NCBI GenBank assembly: GCA_964035575.1
Contig: OZ037838.1
Coordinates: 434,001 to 498,000 of the forward strand
Direction: 5' to 3'
DNA from: Rhynchopus sp. YZ270_cl-10
Lineage: Eukaryota; Euglenozoa; Diplonemea; Diplonemida; Diplonemidae
Length of the DNA: 64,000 nt
Below the pieces are notes generated by a model. The model searched no databases and was not told where the DNA came from. It saw nothing but the letters and a program-made list of their open reading frames with translations. This document shows positions 10,331 to 20,175 of this stretch, piece after piece. Within the stretch, counting starts at the first letter, position 1, and every line of letters starts with the position of its first letter. The translations under genes were made by a program, and so were the position numbers.

Positions 10331-11690
10331 CTGCATCTGCGCTTGTGATGAGAAGCCTCGCCGCGTCTCCGACATTCAGCAACTCAAAATCCAAAGAGTA
10401 TCACCCGCATCAATCCATTCTGAGTTTGCGGACTAAGATCTGGGGTGGAAGGGGGATGGGTACACTTTGTCAGTCACTGCTATTGCCATTTAACCCAGGG
10501 AGCATAGCTAGTGCAAGAAATTCGACTTTGGAAACCTTCCGGAAAGTCTGTCCTCTGCTTGCGGAGGACGAGGCACAAGAAAATATTGCGTTCCCCCAGA
10601 AAACCAGTGCACATTTCACACTCCTTGTGGGTGGTCTTGTTGCCTTTTTGTCACAGTAATTTTGGCCCAGGCATGCTCTTGAAGCATGACAATTTAGTGT
10701 GTATGGGGCAGGGTGTTGTTTTGTTCTGAATTCTCTTTGTTATAACATCTAAGTCAATCGCGGGTGGTGGTTTGTGTAGCGTGAGGCACTCTTTTTAACA
10801 AACTTCCTGCGGCTGCTAAAGCGTTATTTCTTCGGATTTAACAACGTACAGCGTAACATAGTGGATTCGCCTGGTCGACACAACCTTTGATAGATATGGG
10901 ATAACCAACCCCCTTCGACCCCTCGTGGGTTCACTAAACAAGCCCTCGTGGTAGTTAAACGCGATTGACATTTACATTCCTAGAGATGAAAGAACAAGAC
11001 AACACTTCTGTACCCGCGCATCAAAATTGTGGAAAACTTTGCACCCCAAACACCCTCAACAACGCCCGCCAAAAGGCGCCCCTTGTTGCTGGGAGTTGGT
11101 TCTCATGTTTGATACCTGCACAGCGGGCATTCCTCTGAGTCCAACGCATGTTTGGCCTGTCTGCGGCGTTGTACTTCAGGTGCACGAAGACAGGGTCTGG
11201 TGGTAAATTTTGCGTAGTGTCGCATTCCCTCATGTGTGGGTCACTCACACTTGGCGGTCATGTGCCACTGCGTGGGTCTGGGAATTTGGGTACCTGGGTA
11301 CAGGAAATTTGTTGTGGAAGACATCAACCACCATGCATTGAGGAGGGTAAGACAGTGTTCGCAGTTTCTACCTGATAGCATTACAACATTTAACTTCTCC
11401 ACGGGGGTCTTGGGCCGTTCACTCGGTTCTACCTTGACTACCGGAAGATATTCTTGAGGCCTTTCTGGTCTCTAGAATATCCGGTCTTCCCGAACGGAGG
11501 CACACTTTGTGTGTTACTACGACCTGGCAATTTCCAGCAGTAGGTTAAGTAATCTTTCTTGTAAATTGTTGGATCATTATCTCCTCAGTGCATGAATGCC
11601 CCACGTGACTGGACACTTTTGTGTTTGTCATGTGGAGCTGTGGTTGCTCTTTCACGACTTTTTTCCTGTTCCTGGGTACCTGTTCCTGGA
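10331..11690. repeat. Dispersed repeat R1, copy I
   Basis: Collinear with 50245-51525 at high identity for over 1.1 kb (10495-11690). The first part encodes SDIQQLKIQR in one frame, matching SDIRELKIQR at 50245-50275, so a decayed exon begins the repeat. The rest has only short frames on both strands. A third, inverted and shorter copy is at 21920-22965. I do not recognise the encoded protein. Confidence 0.6.
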
Positions 11691-11699
11691 CCTGGACCT

Positions 11700-11791
11700 G
11701 GGTACCTGGGTACCTGGGTACCTGGGTACCTGGGTACCTGGGTACCTGGGTACCTGGGTACCTGGGTACCTGGGCACCTGGGCACCTGGGT
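11700..11791. repeat. (GGGTACCT)n minisatellite, about 11 copies
   Basis: 8-bp unit; the last two units read GGGCACCT. It sits at the same place in R1 as the (GGGTATCT)n array at 51526-51999. Confidence 0.9.
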
Positions 11792-11797
11792 GTGCCT

Positions 11798-11936
11798 GTC
11801 GGACCCCAGGGTCCGGCAGTCGGACTCAGGGGTCCGACTGTGAGTCCGACAGTCGGACCCCTGAGTCCGACTGTCGGACTCAGGGGGTCCGACTGTCGGA
11901 CCCCCTCGGACTCCGACAAAAGGGTCCGACATTTCC
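11798..11936. repeat. GTCCGACNGTCGGAC palindrome array, right
   Basis: Same motif as 7172-7302 (GTCCGACAGTCGGAC, GTCCGACTGTCGGAC), placed directly after the minisatellite. Confidence 0.55.
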
Positions 11937-11949
11937 AGGACAGACTGCA

Positions 11950-12440
11950 CCGTGAGTAAAAAAAAAAAAAAAAAAAAAAAAACACAAAAATGGCGCCGCA
12001 GGCAAAAAAATTTTAGGGCACGGTGTAAAAATCTAGCTTTTTACACCACAGAGTCACTCAACGAACCCTTTTTTGCGAGCAAAAAATGAAAAATGGCGCC
12101 GCAGGCAAAAAAAATTTGAGGTACAGCCTGGATGGTGCGGTCAGCAACCCACTTCCCCAAGGTACTCCCGTTCAACCACAGGGGGACTTGGTGATGGTGG
12201 GGGGCCGTTCTGGATTCGGCACCCCTCCCCCCCTTTTTTTTCCCTCCCCCAAAAACTGGTTATTTTGCATGAGCGGTCTCATCCAGACACGTGGTATTTT
12301 TTCTCGGGCTCCTCTGAGCCCCTGTGAACCCCTAAAACGCAGTAGAGACGGCGGGAAAAAAAGTGCGGGAAAAAAATTTATTTTCCCAAATCTGGGGACG
12401 GGGACCGGATTTAGAAACAGGCCTGCCCAAGATTTATTAT
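11950..12440. repeat. GCGGCGCC dispersed repeat region
   Basis: AATGGCGCCGCAGGCAAAAA occurs twice (11988-12007 and 12092-12111) around GAGTCACTCAACGAACCCTT. The same pair in the opposite orientation is at 49490-49620, and a third set is at 29680-29740. No coding sequence. The rest to 12440 holds A and T runs. Confidence 0.5.
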
Positions 12441-12545
12441 TTTTTTTTTTTTTTATTTGGCCTGACCGAGTTTTAGTTAAGGCTTGCTGTAAACTCGGTC
12501 AGGCTGACCGAGTTTTACCCCACTATATAATCCCCTGGTCCAAAG

Positions 12546-12957
12546 TATACATGATGATATGATCGTATTGTTGTTTGGCTAAGTGGTGCAGAAGGAACAG
12601 GATGAGGATGTCAGGCAGTGCAGCTACCTCAGATGCTGTGCGTTTGGCAAGTTGCAGCGCCTGTGCATAACGTCCAGCTCAGGCGAAAAGAAGAGAAAGT
12701 GCAAAAAGAAGTGACTCGAGACACAATGCCTTGCCCTGGCAGTGTACCTTTTGGTGCGTGACCAGAACACCGTGGGTGGACCCGCGGCTGATCCCCCTAG
12801 ACATAGATGGCGTGAAGAGTTTTCTTTGCATTCTTCTTCGCATTCGGGGGGAAAGCTAAAAGGGGTTTCTTGGGGGTGTTTTGAGGGTCTTGGGTTGTTT
12901 TGCTGGGTCTCTGGGGTATATTCATCACCACCCTCCCTCCCGTCCCCTGGTCACACG
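12546..12957 (-). other. Duplicated gene-flank sequence
   Basis: 12546-12690 continues the upstream region of the gene at 3417-4535 on the far side of the hAT-like insertion. 12700-12957 is the conserved downstream flank of the next copy and parallels 3160-3416. No gene. Confidence 0.55.
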
Positions 12958-14086
12958 TCACTCACTGTTGTGTGGGTACAGATGTCTTGTCACAATGACG
13001 CCATCTGGTTGCATAAACACAACAACAAGTGAACACGGCGATATCGCAAATGTCCCATCCATGGCTTTCGGTTGCGGTTGAGGTATCACACGCACACAGG
13101 ACATGGTCGCCACGTCGTACTGGTGCAGGAAAACATCGTAATTATCTTGCCAATCATCATCATCAGATTCCGCTCCAGTGCCCATAACCTTTATCATCAC
13201 CACAAGGTACTTCCCACACGGGGTGAACTGCATGCCCTCGACACACCCACCCACATCAACATTGCGAAAAGCTTCACCACTCCAATCAAAGAGGCGTACA
13301 CTGCTATCGCTCCCCACAGCAAAGACAGAGGCAGACGAAGAAAGCGCCACTGCATAGCACCACGCCTCATGCACACATGCCACACAAACCCCTGTGTTCA
13401 CATCCCACAGACGTATGTTCTTCTCCTCCCAGGAGGAGGTGATCACCCACCCACCACAGTCCGACACAGCCACCTCCCTGCACTCTTCATGCGAGAGAGA
13501 GCGGAGCAACGTCAGGTCTTCGTCATACACAGAGACGCCGTCTTTGCCCTTCGAGACAACAACCCTGCCACACGCGAATACTAAATACGAAGGGCCGTCG
13601 ACTTTGCGGACCACCTCCCCACCCGGAAGCGCAAGCTCGAGAAGATCTTCCACGCATGGCAGGTAGCAGCGTGTCTTGCACTGCGAGATGGCAGGCGCAC
13701 CGTGCACACTATGGGGTATGTTGAACTCAAAGACACAGGCAAAGGTTTCTGTGTCGAAACCGGCAACATTCCCACCACAAACATAGACGCAGAGCGTTCC
13801 ACAACGCGACAGCGAGAACACTACATCCGTCAATATTGTTAATTTCTGCTCAGCAGGACACTTGATGTTGGCAAAGCGGCGGGCAAGCACAACCTGCACC
13901 CCTGCCTCAAACGCAGTGTCCTGCAGACGGCACGTCCCCTCCAGCACCTGCGTGCCGATGCGCATCTCGACAGACGCAGGCGAGACAGCAAGCGCCGTGC
14001 ACGCAACCTCCTTTGCCGCTGCAACGTCCGCCTCGCACGGCACCTCCACTGTCGCAGTCTTCCAGCACAAAGGTCACATCCATCAT
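12958..14086 (-). pseudogene. Ubl-propeller family, copy 2, frameshifted near the start
   Basis: The full family sequence is present, ending LYPHNSE. After MMDVTFVLE, however, ten bases found in every other copy (ACGCCTGACT on the plus strand, expected near 14060) are missing. The shared start is therefore out of frame with the rest, and the long frame has no early ATG. The body is otherwise open for 370 codons. It carries the type C first blade (VYVCGGNVAGFDTETF, then FNIPHSVHGAPAIS) also seen at 31197-32324, and a long acidic blade 6 loop (ESDDDDWQDNYD). Either a recent pseudogene or a protein started downstream. Confidence 0.8.
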
Positions 14087-15477
14087 ATTGTTAAGGGGTC
14101 TGTTGTGTTTGATGTGATGATTGGTGGTGTCACTTCGCAACAACATAGAGTCGTACGCAGAGAGCTGTTGTCTAGCAAAGAAGATCGCGTCATTAGCGAA
14201 GGAGCGTTCTTGCAAAAGAGGAGAGCGGGGAGGTACAGAGGGGAAACAAAGGTGTGTGGTTTCGTGTTTTGTTGTGATTATTATTAAACGAATGTTTACT
14301 ATTTATTTTGCTTGTCTTTAAATTTGCTTTTTTTATGGAAAGGGGCGAAATGTGTAGGGTGGGACTGGGGAGGGTGTGGTATGGCGGGAAAAAAATGATT
14401 TCCAAATCCCAGAGGTGTGTTGTGTCTCGCCCTGAGATCTTACTACGTTTGAAGAGCTCCTGACTACTTTATTACTTCATTCACCACCTTCTCACACATC
14501 AACACCTGTACTTCGGGACTTTCACACACAAAGAACTTTCAGGGTGCCACACACCACAGATGCGGAAGCAGGCAATAGGTCAACTTTCTCTCCAACTTCT
14601 CGAACCCTCATTCGGCTCAACATCTCCAGTCTGTGTAATGCAACTGGAGTACGAGGTGCGCAATGCTGCGCTGTGTAGGTGTATTTATATATTAGGGGGT
14701 GGGGAGTGCAAGCACAGTAAGGCAACGGGGTGGGGGATGGGGAAAGAAAAGTCGTGTATTAAGTAGGGTACAGGCAAGGGGAGATGCCCTTGCGTCTGAA
14801 CTAGGGGTGGGGGTGGAACAAACAATTACACGACGTTGAAGTAAATTACTTTAACGTTGGACAAGTAATATTGGCGACCAAAAAAGTCGCTAATTGCAAG
14901 AAACCCCCCAAAATCCGCCAATATTTTTTGGTCGCCAAGTTATTTGGTGGGAAAGCGGTTCTTATTGGTACAAAAATCACAAGTACAAAAAAGATGTCCC
15001 TTCAGTGCACCACGTGCAGCGTATCTTCAAGAAAGTCGAACATTAGCTCCTCGCCACGCACTCATGCAGCCACCCAAAAATACACACGGTGAGTAGAAGG
15101 GAGGCACAAAACTTTATCAAAAATTGCGAAAAAAGCTACTTCCCAACCAATGTGACTAAGAACCACTATCCTACCAATTAATATTGTCGACCAAAAAAGT
15201 CGCCAACTGCAAGAAAACCCCCAAATCCGCCAATATTATTTGGTCGCCAAGTTTCTTGTCCAACTGTACTTGTGGTTTTACATGTCATATTTTTTACTTG
15301 TGTGAAAAAATGGGCGAGTTGTTGGGCGAATTTGGGCGAGTTGCCGAGTGTTTTAACTCGCCCGGCACCTATGCCTAGGGGGTGGGGGAGTACGACAGTA
15401 CGGGGTTTGAAAAAGTTTGTTTCAACATTGTTGTTTTTGTTTTTGTTTTTGCTACTCTGTTTGTTTTGTATTGCATT
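14087..15477. other. Intergenic, with a hairpin-bearing direct repeat
   Basis: No gene. An 85-bp sequence occurs twice in direct orientation (14866-14950 and 15178-15262). Each copy begins AATATTGNCGACCAAAAAAG and ends TTNGGTCGCCAAGTT, so each can fold through GGCGACCAAA and TTTGGTCGCC. About 230 bp lie between them. The rest is unremarkable. Confidence 0.5.
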
Positions 15478-16380
15478 TCATTGTAGACAGTACGGGGTAT
15501 TCTTCATTACAACGATGCTGCTGTGCCGGTAGGGCAGTGCATTATTATATGTGACGCGTGCTTGGCAGCCCCCAAGAAATGATCCAGTAATCTGAGAGAC
15601 ACGTCTCAACGCAGAGAGGTCGAGTCGTGTTAACCCCGTGCAATTGTACAGGAAGTGCGAACCTATGGTTTTGACCTTGGCGAACCCACATAGGTCGAGT
15701 CCGTGCATCGCCGAACAAGAGTGCATGAAGTTGTCACCTATTGAAGTGATATTTGTCAACACAGAGAGGTCAAGTGTGCGTATCGCCACACAATTGTACA
15801 TGAAGTTGTGACCGATGGTGGTGACACTTGTCAACCCAGATAGGTCGAGTGTCGTCAACCCCGTGCAACCACGAAGAAAGCCATCGTGTATTGTGGTGAC
15901 ATTCGTCACCTCAGACAGGTCCATTGCTGTCAACATGTTGCAGTTTACAAAAAACTCTGTCTCCATCACCTGCACAATGCCCAACCTGGAGAAGTGTAGT
16001 GTTTCATTACTGTCGGTGGCGTCCCTGTCACCACTGATAGGGCTGTCCAAGCTGCGACTCACAACAGATACGTTTGTAATACCAAGATGCTTGAACTCCT
16101 CTCCTGACATGAACTTGATCACGCTCGCAACCTCCGCCTGCAGAAGCAAACACGCCACTTGAGGATCCCCCACATTTGCCAGCCTCTCCTCCGTCAGGCC
16201 CTTTTGTGTTGTAGTTTGCGATGCATGCACTTCGGAGAATAAAGAAGATCGCGACAGGACACATGCAAAGTGAGTCTCCAAATGATGACTGAAGAGAGAC
16301 CTGGAGTCTCTCTTGTTGCTTGTGTGCAACAGACGAACGTGACAACACTCGCCACAACTGCAAAGGCAAAATAGGGCCAC
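15478..16380 (-). CDS. BspA-like leucine-rich repeat protein
   Basis: A 300-codon frame whose first codon is not ATG; the first in-frame ATG begins MSGEEFKHLGI, about 90 codons in, so the true start is uncertain and an upstream exon is possible. The second half has five repeats of 25 residues built on LTTLDLSGLTSVTTIG-NFMYNC, each ending in N-x-C or G-C. This is the pattern of BspA/LRR_5-type repeats, common in protist surface and adhesion proteins. A membrane anchor was not seen. The sequence at 16290-16400 has a stray copy at 6970-7085. The role is inferred from repeat type only. Confidence 0.7.
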   Translation of the reverse strand: MALFCLCSCGECCHVRLLHTSNKRDSRSLFSHHLETHFACVLSRSSLFSEVHASQTTTQKGLTEERLANVGDPQVACLLLQAEVASVIKFMSGEEFKHLGITNVSVVSRSLDSPISGDRDATDSNETLHFSRLGIVQVMETEFFVNCNMLTAMDLSEVTNVTTIHDGFLRGCTGLTTLDLSGLTSVTTIGHNFMYNCVAIRTLDLSVLTNITSIGDNFMHSCSAMHGLDLCGFAKVKTIGSHFLYNCTGLTRLDLSALRRVSQITGSFLGGCQARVTYNNALPYRHSSIVVMKNTPYCLQ

Positions 16381-16826
16381 AAACGTTTCACTGAAGGGAT
16401 CCAGAGTTGCTACATCTCACTGGGGAAGCACTTCCGCGATTACCTTGGGTGCTGCACTACACAAGACTGCAGACCACAGCTATGTGCACATCCTGCACCA
16501 AACCCCACACAGAAGACCCCTCTCCGCATCCTCAAGCAACGGCGGCAAAAGACTCTTCAAGAGCACGAAGCTGGATGCGTTCCATATGAGTCCACGAAGC
16601 ACACACTTGCCGTTCTCTTGCACGCACAGAGGCGTCTGACACTCCCTCAGCAACCCCCTTGCGCACACGCTGTTTCGACCGCCATTTCCGACCTTCGCTT
16701 CACACCGTTGGGCATTCCGTTCCATTCACTTCACATCCGAATCCCATGCATTTTCTCCTTCTTCTTTGACAGCTGTCATGAGATGAAGCACCATCTTCCA
16801 GATGGTCCTTCATATGCGCATCCTCT
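16381..16826. other. Intergenic between the LRR gene and Usb1
   Basis: No supported gene on either strand; it probably contains the 3' UTR of Usb1 and the 5' region of the LRR gene. Confidence 0.4.
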
Positions 16827-17492
16827 CTACAGATCGAACCGGTGCACCTGGTCCCCTGCCTTGAAGCATACTGAGGCAAATGAGAACTCTGCGGGCTTAC
16901 TCAGGGGTCTTGGTGTGGTGTGCTTGCAGGTGTTTGGCCGTGTTGCGATGGTGATGTGCGGTGTAGGGTCTTTGAAATACCTTCTGAAGCCGAGGCTGTG
17001 GAGTGCGGTGTCAGCTGCGTCGATGAGGGCAAGGATGTGCTCAGAGCGTGACGTCACCACAGCGAACTCTGTTGTGCCTTCCTCATTCACAAATACGTCG
17101 GCATGCGTGAAGCTTGCATCAAACGGTGGAAACGGTGTGAACCCTGCTCCCAGCGCCTCCGCCACCTGCACGATGTCACCCTTGTTCATGTAGAGCTGGC
17201 GACTCAGCGAGACGTGTGGGTGTGCTATCGGCGTCCAGCCTTCCTCCACCGGGAAGGCGAGCTGCGGCACCTCCAGATACACAATGCCAGACCACATGCC
17301 CACCTGGTGTGCCTGGTGCCGTACGCGTGTCGCAGGTGCAGGTCCTGGTTCCAACGATCCGACAGTGTCCTGCGGTGCGGGCGGCACATCGCGTTTCCTC
17401 TTCCGTCGGCGCCGTTTCGCTAGCACCGTGTCGTCGGGTGGGGTCTCATGACCATCGTCACTGCCCGACCCATAAAGCGCAATGCCGTCCAT
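16827..17492 (-). CDS. usb1: U6 snRNA phosphodiesterase, Usb1/Mpn1-like
   Basis: 221 aa, intronless. It has the two H-x-S/T-x motifs of 2H phosphoesterases in the Usb1 arrangement: HVSLSR at 93-98 and HITIAT at 179-184. A basic N-terminal stretch (KRRRRKRKR, 26-34) is a likely nuclear signal. Usb1 trims the 3' oligo(U) tail of U6 snRNA and leaves a terminal phosphate that protects it, acting in the nucleus. The length fits the family (about 220-290 aa). PTPHITIAT and the LSRQ after the first motif also fit Usb1 better than other 2H enzymes. It is the best housekeeping marker here and shows that the host is a splicing eukaryote. An acceptor-like site lies about 20 bases upstream of the ATG. 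Confidence 0.88.
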   Translation of the reverse strand: MDGIALYGSGSDDGHETPPDDTVLAKRRRRKRKRDVPPAPQDTVGSLEPGPAPATRVRHQAHQVGMWSGIVYLEVPQLAFPVEEGWTPIAHPHVSLSRQLYMNKGDIVQVAEALGAGFTPFPPFDASFTHADVFVNEEGTTEFAVVTSRSEHILALIDAADTALHSLGFRRYFKDPTPHITIATRPNTCKHTTPRPLSKPAEFSFASVCFKAGDQVHRFDL

Positions 17493-17512
17493 CGAGGGGT
17501 GTGATAAAGTGA

Positions 17513-17535
17513 ACTGTGAAGAAGGTCAAGGTGGA
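17513..17535 (-). promoter_or_regulatory. Possible splice acceptor upstream of usb1
   Basis: On the minus strand a pyrimidine-rich stretch ends TTGACCTTCTTCACAG, about 20 bases before the ATG at 17492. It could be a trans-splice (spliced-leader) or cis-splice acceptor; this is inference from sequence alone. Confidence 0.35.
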
Positions 17536-17741
17536 GGGGGGGTGAGCAGAGGATGATGAAGAAGAGTGGTGACGCAGTAGATTACCAGCTTAAAAGGGGG
17601 CTGTGGGAGCTTTTGAGGGCAGGCTGTGCGCTAATTTTCCTATCTCCCGTTTTGTGGATACCGTTACTGGCATTTGTGTTCTTTTGTTGTAACCTTAGGT
17701 CAACTTAATCACCACCCTCCCTCCCTTCCCCTGGTCACACA

Positions 17742-18259
17742 TCACTCACTGTTGTGTGGGTACAGATGTCTCGTCACCAGAATGCCCTCCAATGGAATCG
17801 TCACAACAACGCGTGAACACGGAGATATCACAAATGACTCAACTGAGCTTTGCGGCATCACATGCACACAGGACATGGTCGACACATCATACTGGCGCAG
17901 GTAGGAGTTGAACGCCATATCATCGGTGTCCACACCATTAATGAACTCCGTAATCACTACCCCTGCCACAAGGTACTTCCCACACGGGGTGAACTGTATG
18001 TCCTGGACAACTCCACGCACAGCAACACTGCGAAGAGCCGCACCACTCCAATCATAGAGGTGCACTTTGTTCCACCCCTCCACAGCAAAGACAGAGGCAG
18101 ACCGCGAAAGCAACACTTGTACGCACGACCACTCGTCGGGCTCCACAGGCACACAGGCCACAAAAATACCTATGTTCACATCCCACAGACGTGCGTTGTT
18201 CTCCTTGTTGCAGGAGGTGATCACCCACCCACCACAGTCCGAAAGGTCACATCCATCAT
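17742..18259 (-). pseudogene. Ubl-propeller family, copy 3, internal deletion
   Basis: Starts normally with MMDVTF, then jumps at about 18241 straight to the blade 4 sequence DCGGWVIT, losing roughly 190 codons (the rest of the Ubl domain and blades 1-3). The join is out of frame, so the start reads only about 12 codons. Blades 4-7 stay open for 160 codons, with intact LWDVN and TPCGKY motifs and the LYPHNSE end. Blade 6 has the loop ITEFINGVDTDDMAFNSYL. The open 3' half suggests a recent deletion. The upstream flank matches the copy at 24970-26070 (GTTTCAAGAGCTG). Confidence 0.85.
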
Positions 18260-18691
18260 TGTTTCAAGAGCTGTGTAGGTGTGATGCAATTTAATGTTCT
18301 GTTTGGTGGACAGTTGAAGGAGCGGAGAGGGTGGACACGTGGAAAGAGGGGACGAGGGATGGGGTCGTTGTTTGAATATACTGTTTTGGTTGGGGTGAAA
18401 GTTCTCGGGCACAGGACAAAAATGAACGGCAGTGAGCACATGAATAGGTCTCACCATGGCGCACATCTCTGTGTGGAGGGCGACGAGGGCGGCCTGGCGG
18501 GAGGCGATGTGGTGTTCGGCTGCGACAAGGTGGTCTGCGGTGTCTTGCTCGTGGATGCAGATCTGCCATCACTGGATAGGTGTGTGGTGGCAAGACGCAG
18601 GCTTCTGTTGACGACACCAGTTCTTCCGCCTTCACGGAATACAAGGGGGCAAGTCACCACACCCATTTCACATGGTGCCAAAGCATGAACA
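18260..18691. other. Intergenic
   Basis: The first 60 bases are the upstream flank type also found before the gene at 24970-26070. No gene is seen in the rest. Confidence 0.4.
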
Positions 18692-19833
18692 TCACTCGTT
18701 GTGGGGGTACAGATGTCTTGTCGCAATGGTGGTGCTGTCGGATGATAGAAACATAACCACACGTGAACATGGTGATATTGAAAATGAGTGACCGGTGACA
18801 TCAGGGATCACAAGTACACAGGACATAGTCGCCACATCATACTGGTGCAGCTCTGCGTGTAGTTCTCCATGCAAACTCTCTTGTACATGGAAAACAAGGT
18901 ACTTCCCACACGGAGTGAATTGCACGCCAACGACACAGCCAGAGAGAGTTGCGTTCTGAAGAGCCGCACCACTCCAGTCGTAGAGCTGCACTCTCCGTGC
19001 CTCGTCCCCAGAGCCCCCCACAGCAAAGACAGAGGCAGACCGTGACAGCGCTGCAGCGCTCGTTGACAGAGGGACACATACCACAGCTTCACCTGTGTTC
19101 ACATCCCACAGACGTGCGTTGTTCTCAGTATTGGAGGAGGTGATCACCCAGCCACCACAGTGCGATACTGCCACTCTGCCCCACTGGCCGCTCTTCTGGT
19201 GCAAGAGAGTGCGGAGCAACGTCAGGTCTTCGTCATACACAGAGACGCCGTCTGTGCCCTTCGAGACAACAACACTGCCACACGCGAACACTGACCCGAG
19301 ATGCCATTGACTTTGCGGACCACCTCCCCACCCGGAAGCGCAACCTCGTGCATACCTTCCCTGCACGCCAGGTAGCAGCGTGTCTTGAACTGCGAGATGG
19401 CAGGCGGACCGCACACCTCAATGTCTACTTTGAACTTGAAGGCAGGGCTGAAGGTTTCTGTATCGAGGCCGGTGACATAAGTGACAGAGCCCGCCCTCTG
19501 TGTAAAGAGGCAGAGTGCTCCACAAGGAGACAGCGATAAGTGATGCATATACCTCCGATGTCCACCAGTTGTCACCTCTGCACTGTACTCAGCAGGACAC
19601 TTGATGTCGGCAAAATAGCGGGCAAGCACAACCTGCACCCCTGCATCAAACGCAGTGTCCTGCAGACGGCACGTCCCCTCCAGCACCTGCGTGCCGATGC
19701 GCATCTCGACAGACGCAGGCGAGACAGCAAGCGCCGTGCACGCAACCTCCTTTGCCGCTGCAACGTCCGCCTCGCACGGCACCTCCACTGTCGCAGTCAC
19801 GCCTGACTCTTCCAGCACAAAGGTCACATCCAT
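18692..19833 (-). pseudogene. Ubl-propeller family, copy 4, one-base frameshift
   Basis: The full family length is present from MDVTF (19833) to LYPHNE, but the reading frame changes once near 19290. There CTGACCCGAGATGCCATTGA has one base fewer than the matching stretch in the copy at 20176-21249. Everything before and after is open, so the change is recent or a sequencing error. It has the type B first blade (GALCLFTQRAGSV, then GLDTETFSPAFKFKVD) seen at 26780-27886 and 52875-54011, and an extra VTTGGHRRYMHH segment before it. The end lacks the Ser of LYPHNSE. Confidence 0.82.
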
Positions 19834-20175
19834 CCATTGTGTTGCGTTGCTTCGTGAGAAGGTGCAAATCAGCACGTTTGCTCCACCACAAACGGAGGGG
19901 GTGATGAGGTGGGTGGGGGAGAGGTGTTGTTCTGTGGTGCATGTTTGTGGTGGTTCTCGTTGTGAGAGGTGACGAATGGAAAATGACACTCAGCATCGCG
20001 ATCTGTCACCCACACGAGAGCACCGCATGGGCAGCGTGTGAGGAGCGACTTGACAGGCAAACAAGAGAAAATCAGCAACAGGGCTGAAAGGGGAGTTTCT
20101 TGGGGGTGTTTTGAGGGTCTTGGGTTTTTTTTTGTTGGGAACATGGGTTAGATCCATCACTACCCTGGTCATACA
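19834..20175 (-). other. Duplicated downstream flank
   Basis: 19990-20175 follows the stop of the next gene on the minus strand and matches 30985-31196 (including GGCAGCGTGTGAGG and TTGGGGGTGTTTTGAGGGTC). 19890-19975 matches 30880-30950. No gene. Confidence 0.5.

Larger units (their letters stand above)
4768..12537. mobile_element. hAT-like insertion, 7.8 kb, heavily nested
   Basis: The left end is CAGGGCATTATATAGGTG (4768) and the right end, reverse-complemented, is CAGGGGATTATATAGTGGGG (from 12537). Both are flanked by the identical 8-bp repeat GTCCAAAG (4760-4767 and 12538-12545). CAGGG-type ends with an 8-bp target duplication define hAT transposons. ACTCGGTC is repeated just inside both ends (4805-4820 and 12466-12515), like hAT subterminal binding sites. 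The uninterrupted paralogous sequence is at 603-650. No hAT transposase is visible; the interior holds other elements (5041-5935, 8230-9323) and minisatellites, so it is non-autonomous or decayed. Confidence 0.75.

Noticed and set aside
10495-11300. Possible transposase C-terminal domain in R1 (RRRQAKHALDSEECPLC)
   Set aside because: The cysteine spacing does not fit a known transposase ring and the frame is broken in all three copies.
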